Of a stretch of DNA of 64,000 nt, positions 33,718 through 45,378 are shown piece after piece. Each line of letters begins with the position of its first letter. Position 1 is the first letter of the stretch. A program made the translations under genes and the position numbers. The notes under the pieces were generated by a model. It did no database searches. It was not told the DNA's origin and worked only from the letters and a program-made list of their open reading frames with translations. The stretch comes from Mycocentrospora acerina (Eukaryota > Ascomycota > Dothideomycetes > Pleosporales), in NCBI GenBank assembly GCA_022701365.1, contig JAKUHH010000049.1, positions 248,807 through 312,806 of the forward strand. Direction: 5' to 3'.

Positions 33718-33958
33718 GGGGGGGGTTTATTGTCCAAAGGGAGGTAGTGACTACTAGTTAGTATGAAACCTAGTTGATTATCAGCTGTTTGGCAGGGTTC
33801 TCGACACAGTTTAGTAATACTATCAGAATGCATTTTTCCAGACGGCTCCCAAGCGACGAGAGGGGGGCACCCGAAGAGTGAAAGTTCTGAGTAGCTGAGG
33901 GTTTATTGGTCTATTGTCTATAACACGAGGCTTAGTGGAGGGAGGGAGTGTGGGTCGT

Positions 33959-35557
33959 CTAAACCTTGCCATCTGAGAACTGCACCACAGCCCATTTGCC
34001 ACTCCATGCCCATTTTCTCAATCCACTGTCACCTCCGCCGCCCTCCGTTGCTCGGATCTTCTCGTCTTCACCCTCCTGGAGCCCAACGACTACGTCTGCC
34101 TTACATGTTCGGAGTGCAAGGATGCGGACGCCGGAGCCGGGTCCCATGGGTCCAATGGCCTCGGTGAACGGGGTGGTGGGTGACCAGGCCGCCTGTTGGT
34201 AGATAATCAGTACTGGGTCGAATACATAGTCAATAGTTGGTCACTTACATCGGCAGTCAGCTTGCGGTAGTTCAAGTCTCCCTTGAAAATGACCAGCTCG
34301 CTCTCCTTCAAGTCTTCGTAGAGATCAGGCTCGGCGCCCGGAAGTCTCCAGTAGCTACCTGCAGCCGTCCAAAAGTCGTTTGGCCGGAGCACGTATTTTC
34401 CTTCTCCATACATCTGGCCCCAGTTTTGGAAGAGGAACTCCAGGTTTGAACGTTCGGTTGCGGACAAAGGCACAGGCTTCTTTCCCGCCTCTACCTCGTC
34501 GTCTGACAGGGCTTCGTAGGCGTCTGGATTGGCGAGCGCAGAAAGAAGGGCACTGAAGTCGGCTGGCAGCACGTCCGAGACGAACCAGGGGATCGACTTG
34601 GGGTGAAAGACAACGGTGGTGGCGAGGCCGGACGAGAGGAGGTAGCCTGCAAGAATGAGATCGACGAAGAGCTCGAAACCAGCGTTGTCCAGTACAATGT
34701 CAACTCGTCGATCCTTCTTGCCTGCCTTTTGTGCATCGGTCAGAATCTTGAATGCCTTCTCCAGATCGTTTACTAGAATGTTCTTCTCGGAGGCTTTGCG
34801 TGCTTCTGAGCCCTGTAGCTTCTGAATATCCTCATAGGAGAGGTTGGTCAGAAGAGAAAGATCTGTGGCGTTTCCCCAGAGACAAATCTCACACATTTCC
34901 GTAAACAGAACCCTCTCGGCTGCCTCGAGCTGCTCCTGCGTCTCGGCGTCCTTGGATTTGTGTTTCGACTCGAGCTCGGTGACGATTTCTCTGTAGCGCG
35001 CAGCGAGCTCAAGAACTGCAGGGCGCGACGACTTGAACGTCGACATCTTCTGGCGGGCAAAAATATCATACGACCTCCATTTCTGGGTCTGCTTGAAGAT
35101 GCTGGCTATGCGTCTTCCTAGGCTTGTGAGTATTCATCTTGTCGTGCCCAGCTTCCACATACACACCTGTACAGATAACATTCCGAGTACAGCCACGGCA
35201 CGCTGTGCCATTTTGGGTTTCCTCTCGCCTCCAACTCTTTGTTGTATGTCTCAATGTCCTTCTCACCATCGTCCAGTATCGGTGTGAGTTCGCGGTCGTG
35301 CTGAAGCTCGTACTTAAGCTTGGCTAGCTCCGAGACAATCCATTTGCCCTCCTTCTGGGCTTCTTCGTCTTTGTTGCTGTATGTTGAGCGGTGCACGTCG
35401 TCAATGCCCTGCGTGATGATAATAGGCCATCGTTCACGCGCCGAGATGTATGCGAAAGATGTCGCGTCGTTTGTGTTGTATTGCTCTGTAGTTGTTAGTG
35501 TGAATTTTGCACGTGATATAAAGGGCACTCACTCGCTGCGAACGTATCGTACTCCAT
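33959..35557 (-). CDS. ARMT1-like damage-control phosphatase (DUF89)
   Basis: Four exons: 35557-35533, 35485-35167, 35113-34249 and 34192-33959, 480 residues. Exon 1 encodes only MEYDTFAA. Family blocks: RERWPIIITQGIDDVHRS; KWHSVPWLYSECYLYRRIAS across intron 2; LWGNATDLSLLTNL; DIVLDNAGFELFVDLILAG with the metal-binding Asp/Asn; FHPKSIPWFVSDVLPADF; and FKGDLNYRKL. Subfamily III DUF89 enzymes such as yeast YMR027W dephosphorylate damaged or stray sugar phosphates (for example fructose-1-phosphate) with a divalent metal in the cytosol. Intron 2 uses the acceptor AGGAAG, since nearer AGs break the frame. The C-terminal exon is normal for fungal members. Confidence 0.9.
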
Positions 35558-35883
35558 CTTGACCTTGGAGTGTTCAATGTCTGAATGTTGGGGAAAGTCT
35601 GGGAGTGACAATGTTCTTTATGGGACCGAAACACAGGCGGCGGGGTGGTGGGGTGGTGGGGCTGAATTTGTTTGGTTAGGGCCGACAGGGATTCAACGAT
35701 CCTTGACCTAGTTCAAACGGGTATAGTTTCCGAGCTCTACAGACGTCGAGTCTCTGAGGATATGGAGAATAGGTTGATCAAGACTGATCTTGCTAGCTGT
35801 AATGGGAAACGAACTCTGTTGAATAAACCAGCCGTTATGAATTATCTGAATGAACATGAGTTCTATTCTTCTTCACCCCTTCA
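35558..35883. other. Intergenic
   Basis: Promoter of the phosphatase gene and 3' end of the secreted-protein gene, both minus strand. Nothing else seen. Confidence 0.5.
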
Positions 35884-36738
35884 TCAGCAACCCCCTGTCC
35901 CACCAATGCATCTCACAACTCGATACACCTTGTCCTTAACCTCAAACGCAGACTCGACCTCTGTCTTCAACTCATCGACCTTCTTGTCGATCGTACCCCG
36001 GCTTCCACAGCAGTCAAACGTGCCTTTACTCACAGGACTAGCAATCTGAACGTGGATGAAGGCACCTGGTAAGTATACCTTCACTCGGTCGCTCACGTTA
36101 CAGAGCCTCATGCCAATTACATCGTAGCAGTTTTGCTGCTCGTTGGCCATGCCTTCTATTGCTCCGGCTACGGCGCCGAAGAGCAGCTTGTGAATCTGGT
36201 TTGTTGGCCAGACGGCGCCGTGAATGAAGAAGGTTGTCTTGCCTGCGAATGACGGTCAGTCTGTGTATTCAAAAAAAATCAATCATTTGCATCTGTGATT
36301 GAACTTACCCAGTCCAATATTTCCATCGTCTTTCAAGTAGTTTACATTCAAGTCAATGTTTGAGCCTCCAGCGCAGAAGTGCTTGCTGCTATCAGGACAG
36401 GTCTTATTGAGCGACTGCCAGATTGCATTGTACAGATTCCCGTCTTTGAGATTTCCGATATTGGTCGGGTTGCTGCCGAGCCACATCTCCATTGTTGCTT
36501 GGTCGTGATAGCTGTCCGAGATGTCGACGGCGTTACCTTGCTCGTCAAAATAATCAAGCTTTACATTTTGGTCCGTGGATGTGGATGTAGGCGTGGGCGT
36601 GAGGCCTGCGTGAACATCGGCGCGGTAATCTTTAATATGTGCTTCAACTTGATCACCTTTTCCGACTAGATCAGGCGCAGGAATTGCAGTAGCAAAGACA
36701 GTGACTAGGCTCGCTCCTAGTATGAGAAAAAGCTTCAT
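35884..36738 (-). CDS. Secreted cysteine-rich protein, effector candidate
   Basis: Two exons (36738-36309 and 36242-35884), 262 residues. The N-terminus MKLFLILGASLVTVFATA is a typical signal peptide with a small-residue cleavage site, and no other hydrophobic helix follows. The mature part begins with a Thr/Pro-rich linker (TPTPTSTSTD). Eight Cys lie in the C-terminal half (KTC, HFC, NCYD, RLC, DCC, VRC, and the final C), an even number that suits disulfides. I do not recognise a family. Size, secretion and Cys content fit fungal secreted effectors or defence proteins, but that is inference. An intron with GTAAGT donor and CGCAG acceptor splits the protein after DDGNIGLG. Confidence 0.75.
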
Positions 36739-37663
36739 ATCTAGTTGCTTGCAAGTTGGTCGTCAAGGGGTGATTATTGAAGGTGGTTTAACTGCAACAG
36801 CAAGTAGAAATGTTCTATTTATAAGAGCACATAGATCAGTGAGGGGTGGGGAAAGAATATCGAAAAGTCGGTGTAAGGCATTAAAGCGACTCTGTAAACG
36901 ACTCGACCATATCGATTGCAACTCGTGTTTGCTAATCTTTGGCCAGGGTAGTAAAGAAACTAATCGAGTAAAGCTCGAGGATAACAACCTTGAAATTTTC
37001 TGTGATTTGACAAAAGGTTCTGTTGAATTTGTGACACGGTAAGAGTGAATGCCGCATGAGAAGAAGGCGAAGTGGGTGAAGGAATTAAAGTACCAGCATT
37101 ATTTTTACTTGATCCACGTTTGCCCGATTGATCAAACTCCAAATCTATATGCACAACCATGACCACTAACACTTTTCATAAAGTCGTAACATAAGACAGA
37201 GTACTTGCTAGAGCCACAGTAAAAAAACACTGCTGAAGCTTGAGTACATAGGAAGTAACAGACACGTTCTTATAGCCAATTCCAACCCACACTCAATTAA
37301 CACTCAGTAACCTCAATCCCACTTGATTGTTTGTAGGTGGCACGACTATAAACACGTAATCTAGTAAAAAGCAGAAAAAACTACGAGCTCCTGTATTATT
37401 TTTTAGCAAGAGCAAAAAATTGGAACTGAAATTTCGCAGCCATGGCCTTTCTGCAACTGCGAACCTTGGTTCAGGTGTTGAGTAACATGACCCAAATGCG
37501 TTTTTCACTGGCAGACCAACATTGCCAAAAAAAAGTTTCAGCGAACCGATCAAAAAATAAAAATCCTTCATAAATGCAACAATTCTCTCCATATTTTTTC
37601 TCCTCCATCTCTCCCTTCCTCTCTTACACTCACAGATAAACACATACAAAAAAATATCACAAA
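36739..37663. other. Divergent promoter region
   Basis: Between the secreted-protein gene and the next plus-strand gene. AT-rich with A-runs. No gene supported. Confidence 0.55.
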
Positions 37664-38983
37664 ATGAACAATTTACCTTTCCCCGTCTGTCACGGCGATT
37701 TCGTCTTCTCCTCCGTTCTGTACGCTGATGGCGGCCACGACAACCTGCACGTACGTGCTAGTGCCGCTGAGATTGAATTACTCCTAAGTTCCAACGTACC
37801 GCAGTTATATGCCAAGGATTGCGAGCCCATCGCTGGAATTCCTGTAGATTTTCCGTCGTGGCACTACTACAGTGCTCAACTAATCCACTACGGGCTGCCG
37901 TTCACCACGGACAAGAATGCGGCCGAGTTGAGGTTGTCGAATGCTTTGAATCAATCCATGCTCGAGGTGCCGAGATGGATCTCAGAGATTGAGGAGCAGA
38001 TGAAGAGGGAGTGGGAAGCAGAGTTGTGGGAACTCGTAGAAGGGACGGATTTGGGGACGAAATCCATGACAGGAAAAGCGGCCAAGAGAAAAAGCGATCG
38101 CAGCAAAGGCAGACAGGTCACTGGAATGCAGGACTTGGATGGAGGGGTAAACGATACTAATAAACTGAACTGGGAATTAGCGAGGGAAAAAGCTAATTTG
38201 GTTATCGCGAATATGCGGCTATCCTCCTGTCATACCGTGCTAGAACAATTCAATGTTCAGCAGGTCACTCCCCAGATCAAGCCATCTCCAGCGAAACGCA
38301 AGCGAAGCAACGACCATGCATCTGGTCTAGAAACGCCAAGCAAAGTGGTCAAAATCGAGAGCGAGCTAACTACAAGGACAACGATAGAGACCGAGCCATT
38401 CTGGATGCTGACGAATCCGCACATTAAACAAGAGTACGAAGGATGGACCAAGGCACACACCCCGTCTCGGTCAAGTGCTGAGCAAGAACCCATTTCGCCA
38501 CGCACACAGCATGTCAAGGCCAGCTCCTCTACTTTGGACAAACCGCAAAATCAAAACATCGTCCTAAGTGGTTCCTATAGCGTAGATTGCCCTACCGCAA
38601 CCTCCTATTTTGGTGAGAAGAACCTCAGCCTCACGCTTTCCCGCGATCCAGGGAGCGGCATCTGGTGGGCAAATTTCCGATGGGGGCCCTTGGACGGTAT
38701 CATACAGATGTACCCTGCTCCTAATTTCGGGGCTCCGGGGCAAGCTTGTTCGTTAGGTTGGCGGGTGTGGGACCTCGAGATAGGTATGCGTAGGTGGGGG
38801 GAGGGCTGCCTGGGAGAGATGACGTTCTTCCTCGATGGAACGTTTAGTGCATGTTTGTTTGGATTTCCGGGTACTGGGAAGCTGAATTTTTCGGGAAAGA
38901 GGCTACCGGGTCCTAGTATGCAGGGAGATCTTCAAGATGAGTGGGATACGCGCATCAGGCGGCCATTTGAGCGCTCAGTGTGA
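37664..38983 (+). CDS. Nuclear-looking protein of unknown function
   Basis: Intronless, 439 residues; I do not recognise the family. The first 120 residues look folded and include PSWHYYSAQLIHYGLPFTTD followed by a RLSNALNQSMLEVP helix. This W-YY-AQL-HYGLP pattern looks conserved. Two basic stretches suitable as nuclear signals are AAKRKSDRSKGR and AKRKRSNDH. After a disordered middle, the last 150 residues are beta-rich with many Trp/Gly (SGIWWANFRWGPLDGIIQMY, LGWRVWDLEIGMRRWGEGC, MTFFLDGTFSACLFGFPG). Possibly a chromatin or DNA-associated protein. The start is set by a clean ACAAAATGAAC context. Confidence 0.72.
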   Translation: MNNLPFPVCHGDFVFSSVLYADGGHDNLHVRASAAEIELLLSSNVPQLYAKDCEPIAGIPVDFPSWHYYSAQLIHYGLPFTTDKNAAELRLSNALNQSMLEVPRWISEIEEQMKREWEAELWELVEGTDLGTKSMTGKAAKRKSDRSKGRQVTGMQDLDGGVNDTNKLNWELAREKANLVIANMRLSSCHTVLEQFNVQQVTPQIKPSPAKRKRSNDHASGLETPSKVVKIESELTTRTTIETEPFWMLTNPHIKQEYEGWTKAHTPSRSSAEQEPISPRTQHVKASSSTLDKPQNQNIVLSGSYSVDCPTATSYFGEKNLSLTLSRDPGSGIWWANFRWGPLDGIIQMYPAPNFGAPGQACSLGWRVWDLEIGMRRWGEGCLGEMTFFLDGTFSACLFGFPGTGKLNFSGKRLPGPSMQGDLQDEWDTRIRRPFERSV

Positions 38984-39080
38984 AAGGCGGCTCTGTCTCA
39001 TTTTCTATCCCGAATACCTGTTCCTGAGGCTTTGTTGTCTTTGCGTCTCCAGTCTGGCAATTATGGGCCGTATTGTCGGA

Positions 39081-40302
39081 TTAGACCTCATATAGAGTAA
39101 TAGAAGTATCGCTGTCATCTTCGATGATCCGCAGTGCCGCATCGCTATCCTTCCTCTTGCACGCGTCTCGAACTGGGACATTTGGTGTACTTGATGGTGT
39201 TTGTAGCTGCGCCACATCTTCTTCCTGTGCATACACTTCACTCATGCACGCTCTCAAAAAACTGACGTAGAACGCCCCATCTCGCAACTGCCTCCTCTTA
39301 CAGCTCACAGTCTCTTCGTTACAACTGTGCTCGTGGAAGTTGCAACTGTCACGTGTTTCTTCCTTTAGCTTTGCGCGATTAACGCGTTTCAGTGGCGTAG
39401 TAGCCAACAGCATATCAACAAGAAACTCCTTCGGAAGCTCTTCGAGTGTTGATCGCTTGATCTTCCGGAAGTCGCCGTACACGGCTGTTCGCTTGACGAG
39501 GTACTTGCAAAGAGGCGAACTTGCGGCAACGGCATCATAGAGCTCCTGGAGTGTTCTGCGCATATCTGACTTTTCCTTGCCTTGATTAAGATTGTGCAAC
39601 TCAACCAGAAGTGTCATGACGTCTTCGCGGAGCTGCGGAGTGTCGTAGACATCTGCAAAGGAGTAGAGGCTGGCGAAAGTTTGGAGATATGAGTGATCCG
39701 TCTTAAAATGAAATTCTGCCCTGTTTAGTCATGATTGAAGGGATTGTTGACTCGAGTACATACCATCGACATCCAACCAAGCAGGCGTTTTCTTAGGATT
39801 AAAAAGCATGTCAAGTTGAAGGTCTTCAGTATCGCTCTCGTCCTCTCGTAACGTCTCCTCCCCAGCGTCAACTGCCTTCTCCTGTGCACGTTGACCCGCC
39901 AAGCCAGTTCGTCTGGGTCTTTTAATCACGCGTTCCGGAACCTCTCTCGTAGCCTGTCCATACAACCAAAACTGGAAAAGCTTGAGAGTAGAATCGGTGA
40001 CGCCTGGAAGCTGGACAGCCTTGTCCTCTACGTCCCGAAAATCACCCTCAAAGGCAGCTCTGAAGTATTTAGAATGAGAGCACAGCAAACCCTTGTGAAG
40101 CATGAAAGATTCATCTCCAATGGTAATCTCAACAAGTGTCTGGTCCATTGATCTGTGATTTGAGTTAGCCGCGTTTCCTGACCGTTGGACGCGTGACGAG
40201 TGTGCCGAGACGCGTCGTGATGATCCCATGCGCCACTTACAAGAAGTTTGGCCGCTTACGCTTCTGGCCAGCAACGGGTGCAGAAGCTGTTGTACCCATC
40301 AT
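39081..40302 (-). CDS. BTB/POZ domain protein 1
   Basis: Exons 40302-40241, 40152-39764 and 39715-39081, 361 residues. The short first exon gives MMGTTASAPVAGQKRKRPNF, then the BTB domain opens with LVEITIGDESFMLHKGLLCS, continues HSKYFRAAFEGDF, and after QLPGVTDSTLKLFQFWLYG reaches a variable acidic linker. The BACK-like helical part begins FHFKTDHSYLQTFASLYSFA. In fungi such stand-alone BTB proteins may be Cul3 adaptors, but targets are unknown. Intron 2 acceptor is the AG at 39716, because the preceding AG breaks frame. It lies just downstream of the CDF transporter on the same strand. Confidence 0.85.
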
Positions 40303-40617
40303 GTTAATACTTCAATTCTCCTTGCGCTTTGCGGTGCGGTTGAAGTGGACAGACATCAACACGATCGTCAAAACAATCATGATTCGTGAAACAGGGTGGC
40401 CCCAGCTGTTTCGCTAACATAGCGCCTCACGACATCACGTGGCAACATCGCTCAATTGGAAATTCAAAATGTTGAATGTGAAATTAAATGAGCCAGACTG
40501 TTGTCTCGTACACGTGTGAAGGTTTAAGTCTACTATGGTACTATGAAGTGGCCTCCTAAATGGGTATATATTGAAATGACATGAAAGAAAAAGAAATTTT
40601 CTTCAAACGAGATGATT
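40303..40617. other. Spacer between BTB 1 and CDF genes
   Basis: Promoter of BTB 1 plus 3' UTR of the CDF gene. Nothing else seen. Confidence 0.5.
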
Positions 40618-42556
40618 CTACTCTTGCTGAGACATATGGGTAGGAAGATTGTAATCGGTATAGTCGATATGCACAAAGGCACGGTCGACGTACGGTACAC
40701 TCTCTGCAATTCATTAGTGCAAATTCTTCGTGACACCTTACACAGAGTCTCAACTTACCAAGAACGTATTGCAAGCTTTCTCCAAGATCATGGCTGTCTC
40801 GAAGAGCAATGTGCTCGTCGACCACAATGTCAACCTCGACATTGAGCTTGTCTCCAGCGTGGTACGCCTGCAACCCCTGGATTCGTTTGATTGACTTTGC
40901 AAACCGCATAGTCATATACAAAAGGATATTACGTTCATCAGCTGTCGCACTCGCACCCGTCAGATTTCGAATGTGCTCCGCTGATGTGCGACTCCAGTTG
41001 ATGATCACATATGCTGAAAGCAATATACCGCCCAGCGCATCAAGCCACCAAATCTCTGCAAAGTACCCAACTAAGGGAAAGAAGATGGAAAATGTATTGA
41101 ATACAACATCTGTGATCGCGTCTTGAGCAAGAGCTTGCACAGATGAATTCCGGATAAGGCGACACCAGAGCCAGCACATGCCCTTGATGACGACCGTGGA
41201 TGCCATGATAGCAACAGCGGGGATGGTAAGTTCTACGACACTGCGATCCGTGCTGGAGAGGCGTGAGATACCCGCGATGCCAACCTGGAAGAAGGAGGTA
41301 ATCATGATGACGGAAAATACCAACACGCCAATAGGTTCCAGTCGTCTCCGGCCAACAGGGTATGCGTAGCGATCTTGTCGAGCGATCATCCAGGATGTGA
41401 ACCACACAATGGCTGTACTGAGGAAGTCTAGAGCCGCGTCGACTAAACTAGCAACGACTGAGAGCGACGAGGTCATTACGGCGACTGCAATCTTCATGAT
41501 CAGGAGCGCAGTATTGGCAGCGAGGTTGACGTAGAGTGCCAATTTAACGATGGGGCTTTCGGTATCCTCGTCTTCATCTGGTACCCATTCTCTCAGCTTG
41601 GAATTGACCGAGTTGGAGTTGGCTGCTTCCAGATCATCATGAACGGCATCGTCATCGTGCTGGAGTAATGGCGTGTTCTCGTCCGCTTCTGGGACTTTGT
41701 ACAGACTCTTGGGCGTACGTTTGACCTTGGCTACTGCAGTACCATTAAACCCATTGGCTCCATTCGCACCGTTCGCGTCGCTTGCGCCATTACTTTCCGC
41801 TGAAGGGTCAGTCGATTGAACATGGCCATTCTCACTACCATGTGCAGGAGTTATAGCCCTTGGAGTGCTATTTGCTGACGACTCTTCTGCAATCGTGAAC
41901 GGGATCTTGACCGGACCGGATTCACGATTGGTGTACTCTTGAATCAGATTGTGTGGAAGAGATGAATCGAGTAGGCGGTCAATGTAGATGTAGTGTTGTA
42001 TGAGCTGATTGTTGCGCTCATAGTACTCTCGTCTTGACAGCTATCAGCAATTGGCATGACGCGCAGATAGGCATCGACTCACATGGGCTTCTTCATGTCC
42101 TTGAGCTGTTCGTCGGTCTTGTAGTATTGCTCCCTGCAGCTCCGTCAGCTTCTTATCTCTAGCACACTGGGCATTGCCGGAGACGCACCACTTGTATCTG
42201 GGGTTCGTATTTCCAATCAGACGCGCGCTTCGCATGTGAGGCGTGTTCAGTACATGCGCATCTATGGTACTGCTGCGCCGCTCTGGATCTCTGTCATATG
42301 GCATCATGAGGCTGTGTCGGACGTGGTCTGCATCTTCCTCATCATCGGTGAAACTTCCCCGGCGCTCATGGCTGCGGATAGTCGATGGGCGGCGCGTGAA
42401 AAGCGAAGGTAGGTGCTGACCACGCGTAGATATTGCGGTGGAATCATTGAGGGGAAGGAAAAGCTTGGGGTTGGTGAGGCGCGTATGGCTTGAGGATCGG
42501 GGCAGAGAGCCAGGCCCCGGCGACTTGGACGGCGGAGTAGACGGATAGTCTGTCAT
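40618..42556 (-). CDS. CDF cation transporter, Mn-type
   Basis: Exons 42556-42189, 42133-42083, 42032-40759 and 40703-40618, 592 residues. A long cytosolic N-terminus (about 320 residues, Ser/Pro-rich, with RYKWEQYYKTDEQ and REYYERNNQLIQ segments) precedes the membrane domain. That domain starts VKLALYVNLAANTALLIMKI. Helix 2 carries SLVDAALDFLSTAIVWF and helix 5 ALAQDAITDVVFNTFS. Both have DxxxD, the Mn-CDF pattern, rather than the HxxxD of zinc members. The cytosolic C-terminal domain is regular (GLQAYHAGDKLNVEVDIVVD) and ends THMSQQE after a 55-nt intron. By family it moves Mn2+ (or Fe2+) from the cytosol into an organelle; which one is unknown. Confidence 0.9.
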
Positions 42557-43381
42557 TGTTCTCGTTGCGATTGATGAAGCTTAGATGTGGAGGTTGGGAG
42601 TTGGAGACGTTGTGAAGACAAACAAACTGAGGCCCCTTTGCGATCTACGTGTGTGGCGCGTTGAGAACCTGTTCCACCTGCGTATCAAGATATGCCAACA
42701 ACGGAGAGCGGTCCGTCGTGGAGAAGCAGTCGCAAGATTATTTTTAAACTGCGGGCAAGCACTACAAATCGACCGAGCACGGTGATAAAGAAAGACACTT
42801 GATGGAATTGAAAGCGTGGTGAAACGCGACCAGCAGGTTGGCCGAACGAAGAAACCTCTTCTTCCATGTTGAACGCGTCGGCCCCGCTTGTCCTTGCCTC
42901 GTTTTTGTCCGGCCATAGCTCCAGGCCCCATAATTTCCCAAGCTACTGTGTCGCAAACATCTCTGGGGTAGTCACAGGTCCCTTCGCTTGGGCATCCAGA
43001 GGGCACAACTTCTCCACAAGTACATGGCGCATATCAACTAACGTCTGCATGAACTGCTTGGCTTTTGCTCACTATAATCGGCTAACCAAATGAGCCTGTA
43101 CCTAAAACTACGCCGTGCACCACCTTTCCCACTCTCACCGGATATGCAAGTCGCTTGCGGTCGGTTCGCTCTCGCCATGCAGCAGCTGCCGCAACAGCCA
43201 ATCCAGGCCATGCAATGCTTAGAGGTACATATCCGCCTTGGTCTGTCCGCGTACCCATCTGCCTGCGTCCAATTTTAGACCTGAACATAATAGCACTGTC
43301 TTTGAGTGTGTATGATGTAAGCAAGCATAATGAATGCCACATACGATCACCGCATATTCCTATAAACTTGCGTTGCTCGTC
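42557..43381. other. Promoter of CDF gene
   Basis: No convincing gene. Frames of 60-140 codons on both strands lack features. Confidence 0.55.
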
Positions 43382-44407
43382 CTACTTTCCCAACTCCCCG
43401 TGAAGTGAAACCTTGCCGTACTTGACGCAAGCATCTACCAAGGCCGTAAAAATGCCTGTGCTGTTGATGATACGTTCCCTGCACTGCGTTTCGCTATAGA
43501 CATGATGCTCGTGGAGAGAACAAGAGTTTGGTATGAACTCGCTTATCTTGCGTGGTAACCCGGCACTGCAGTGCATGTAATTTTGAAGTATGCCTGCCTG
43601 AGCATAACTCACTTTCGAGGCGAATATTGCGTGCATATCATAGAGAGTCTGCAACTTGGCAGCAGAGTTTCCACCTTTTGGACTTGGCAACCACAAGTAG
43701 GCTGCAGATACGATGAAAAGTCGGGCGAATTTGGATTTTGTCGGTAGATTATCATAGATCGTGGTGATAAGTTCAGTATCTGGATCAGGCCATCGGCACC
43801 ACGCCTGGATATGGGCTAGCAATGCCGTCATAACGTCGTCGAGCAGTTGATAGATCAAATACTTGTCCGCAAATATGTAGAGTTGAAGAAGAGACGCCAG
43901 CAATGATTTGTAGTTCGCCAGCCATTCGACTTTGTCATGATATTGCTTGCGTCTCTCCCCCGAGATGACTGTGTTCGCGTGATAGCGTTGCTCGTCACAC
44001 GCAAAATATTTGCCGGCTCTGTTACTGCCTATGCAATTGCTTATGCCGCTAATTACATTGCTGTTATTGTGGTTTACACTTGCATCATGATTGGTTGCAA
44101 CTACATTTGTTTCGGGAACGTTGGAACCAACCTCATTCGCCGGTCTCGATTCACTCAAGAGATAAGACATCCTGAAGGTATTTTCACTTTGGGGACTTCG
44201 AGTGTGGTGACCGTGTGCCCATTCAAGGAATATTCTGAAGGTCTTCTCAGTGACATCGGGCAATGAGATGGCACCATCAGTCGCTTCCCGGAAATTCCCG
44301 TAGAATACACCTTGAAAGTACGGCGATACTGCGCATAAGATATCTTTGTATACTGTGATCTCTTGTTCCGGGTGTCCGATGCGAACGACGACGGTATCGA
44401 GATTCAT
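43382..44407 (-). CDS. BTB/POZ domain protein 2
   Basis: Intronless, 341 residues. The BTB domain spans about residues 1-75: DTVVVRIGHPEQEITVYKDI, LCAVSPYFQGVFYGNF, ISLPDVTEKTFRIFLEWAHG. An Asn/Ser-rich linker follows, then a helical segment (SLLASLLQLYIFADKYLIYQ) typical of fungal BTB proteins, and the rest is of unknown fold with several Cys. Function unknown; possible ubiquitin-ligase adaptor. BTB 1 and BTB 2 are only distantly alike apart from the domain, so they need not be recent duplicates. Confidence 0.85.
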   Translation of the reverse strand: MNLDTVVVRIGHPEQEITVYKDILCAVSPYFQGVFYGNFREATDGAISLPDVTEKTFRIFLEWAHGHHTRSPQSENTFRMSYLLSESRPANEVGSNVPETNVVATNHDASVNHNNSNVISGISNCIGSNRAGKYFACDEQRYHANTVISGERRKQYHDKVEWLANYKSLLASLLQLYIFADKYLIYQLLDDVMTALLAHIQAWCRWPDPDTELITTIYDNLPTKSKFARLFIVSAAYLWLPSPKGGNSAAKLQTLYDMHAIFASKVSYAQAGILQNYMHCSAGLPRKISEFIPNSCSLHEHHVYSETQCRERIINSTGIFTALVDACVKYGKVSLHGELGK

Positions 44408-45378
44408 AGTCCTACACGGTCACCAAAGAGTGGTCACACTTTGGGTATAATTGACTAACAAAAAGCTAGGCATTTTGCCGCTTGTTTTCTGAGTTCTTAG
44501 AGCCATGATGTAAAGTTGAATCGATCGTTGGATGCGGTTTTTGAGGCAAGCAAAAAGCAAAGGGTGTTGGCCAGTTATATATGCACGCAGCGACTCTCTC
44601 CTTTTCCCTGCTTATCTGGAACTGAAAGCTTATAGGTTTCGTTATTTGTGTCTTTCTGTCACATGTAACGAGCGCTTGGAGAGAGTGTGGAAAAAAGCAA
44701 ATATACCAGGTACACCAGGTAGGTCTTCGATGAGGTCCAATACATCAGCTCTTGGCTGCTCGATATTCCGTTCATGCATCCCATACTCCTTTAATACACA
44801 CCGCACTTCATTTATGCCAATCTTCAATATTAGTTGACTAGTCGGCAAGATATTTAGTAATGCCACATCTAGTCCAAGACATACAAAGAAGGAGGCATCC
44901 TCGGCTCCAGAACATTCACGCGCAGCATCATGTATCAACAATTGTACTTTCTACCCTTTTGCGAAGGGGACAATTGAATAGATTCAAGTAACTGATGCAT
45001 TCAAGAGGTTTAGATTCAATGGTAATGAGTCGAAAATTAAGGCCCGTCAGATCAAACAGTGATGTTGAACCCTATCTTTTAGTCACAATACGCGCCCCCA
45101 ATACGCTTAATCAATTAACTCAATTTCCGCAAAAGGCACGGTAATATCTGTTGCAATCCTAATTACAGAAACATCAACGATGTGTATTCCAGTATGTTTG
45201 GACAAGACAAATGGGTGATGGAGGAGAAGGCCCCGCTAGCACATGACTGCGCCAAGCCAATTCCCAATGAGGCTAGCTTCGCTTAGAGCCCACCGACGAA
45301 TTCGACCTGCTGCGACTACAGCGAAAGCCTCCCAACGACAACAACTTCGACATCCGACTACCCCGTCAAGCAGTCACG
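44408..45378. other. Divergent promoter of BTB 2 and eL39 genes
   Basis: No gene supported; a 99-codon minus frame at 44941 has no recognisable features. An AACCCTA box (45068-45074) lies 305 bases before the eL39 ATG. Such telobox-like sites occur in ribosomal protein promoters of many fungi. Confidence 0.5.

Noticed and set aside
35672..36049. Plus-strand frame of 125 codons
   Set aside because: Antisense to the second exon of the secreted-protein gene; no features of its own.
44642..44941. 99-codon minus-strand frame near BTB 2
   Set aside because: No recognisable similarity, and I could not find splice sites linking it to BTB 2. Could be a decayed exon, but unsupported.
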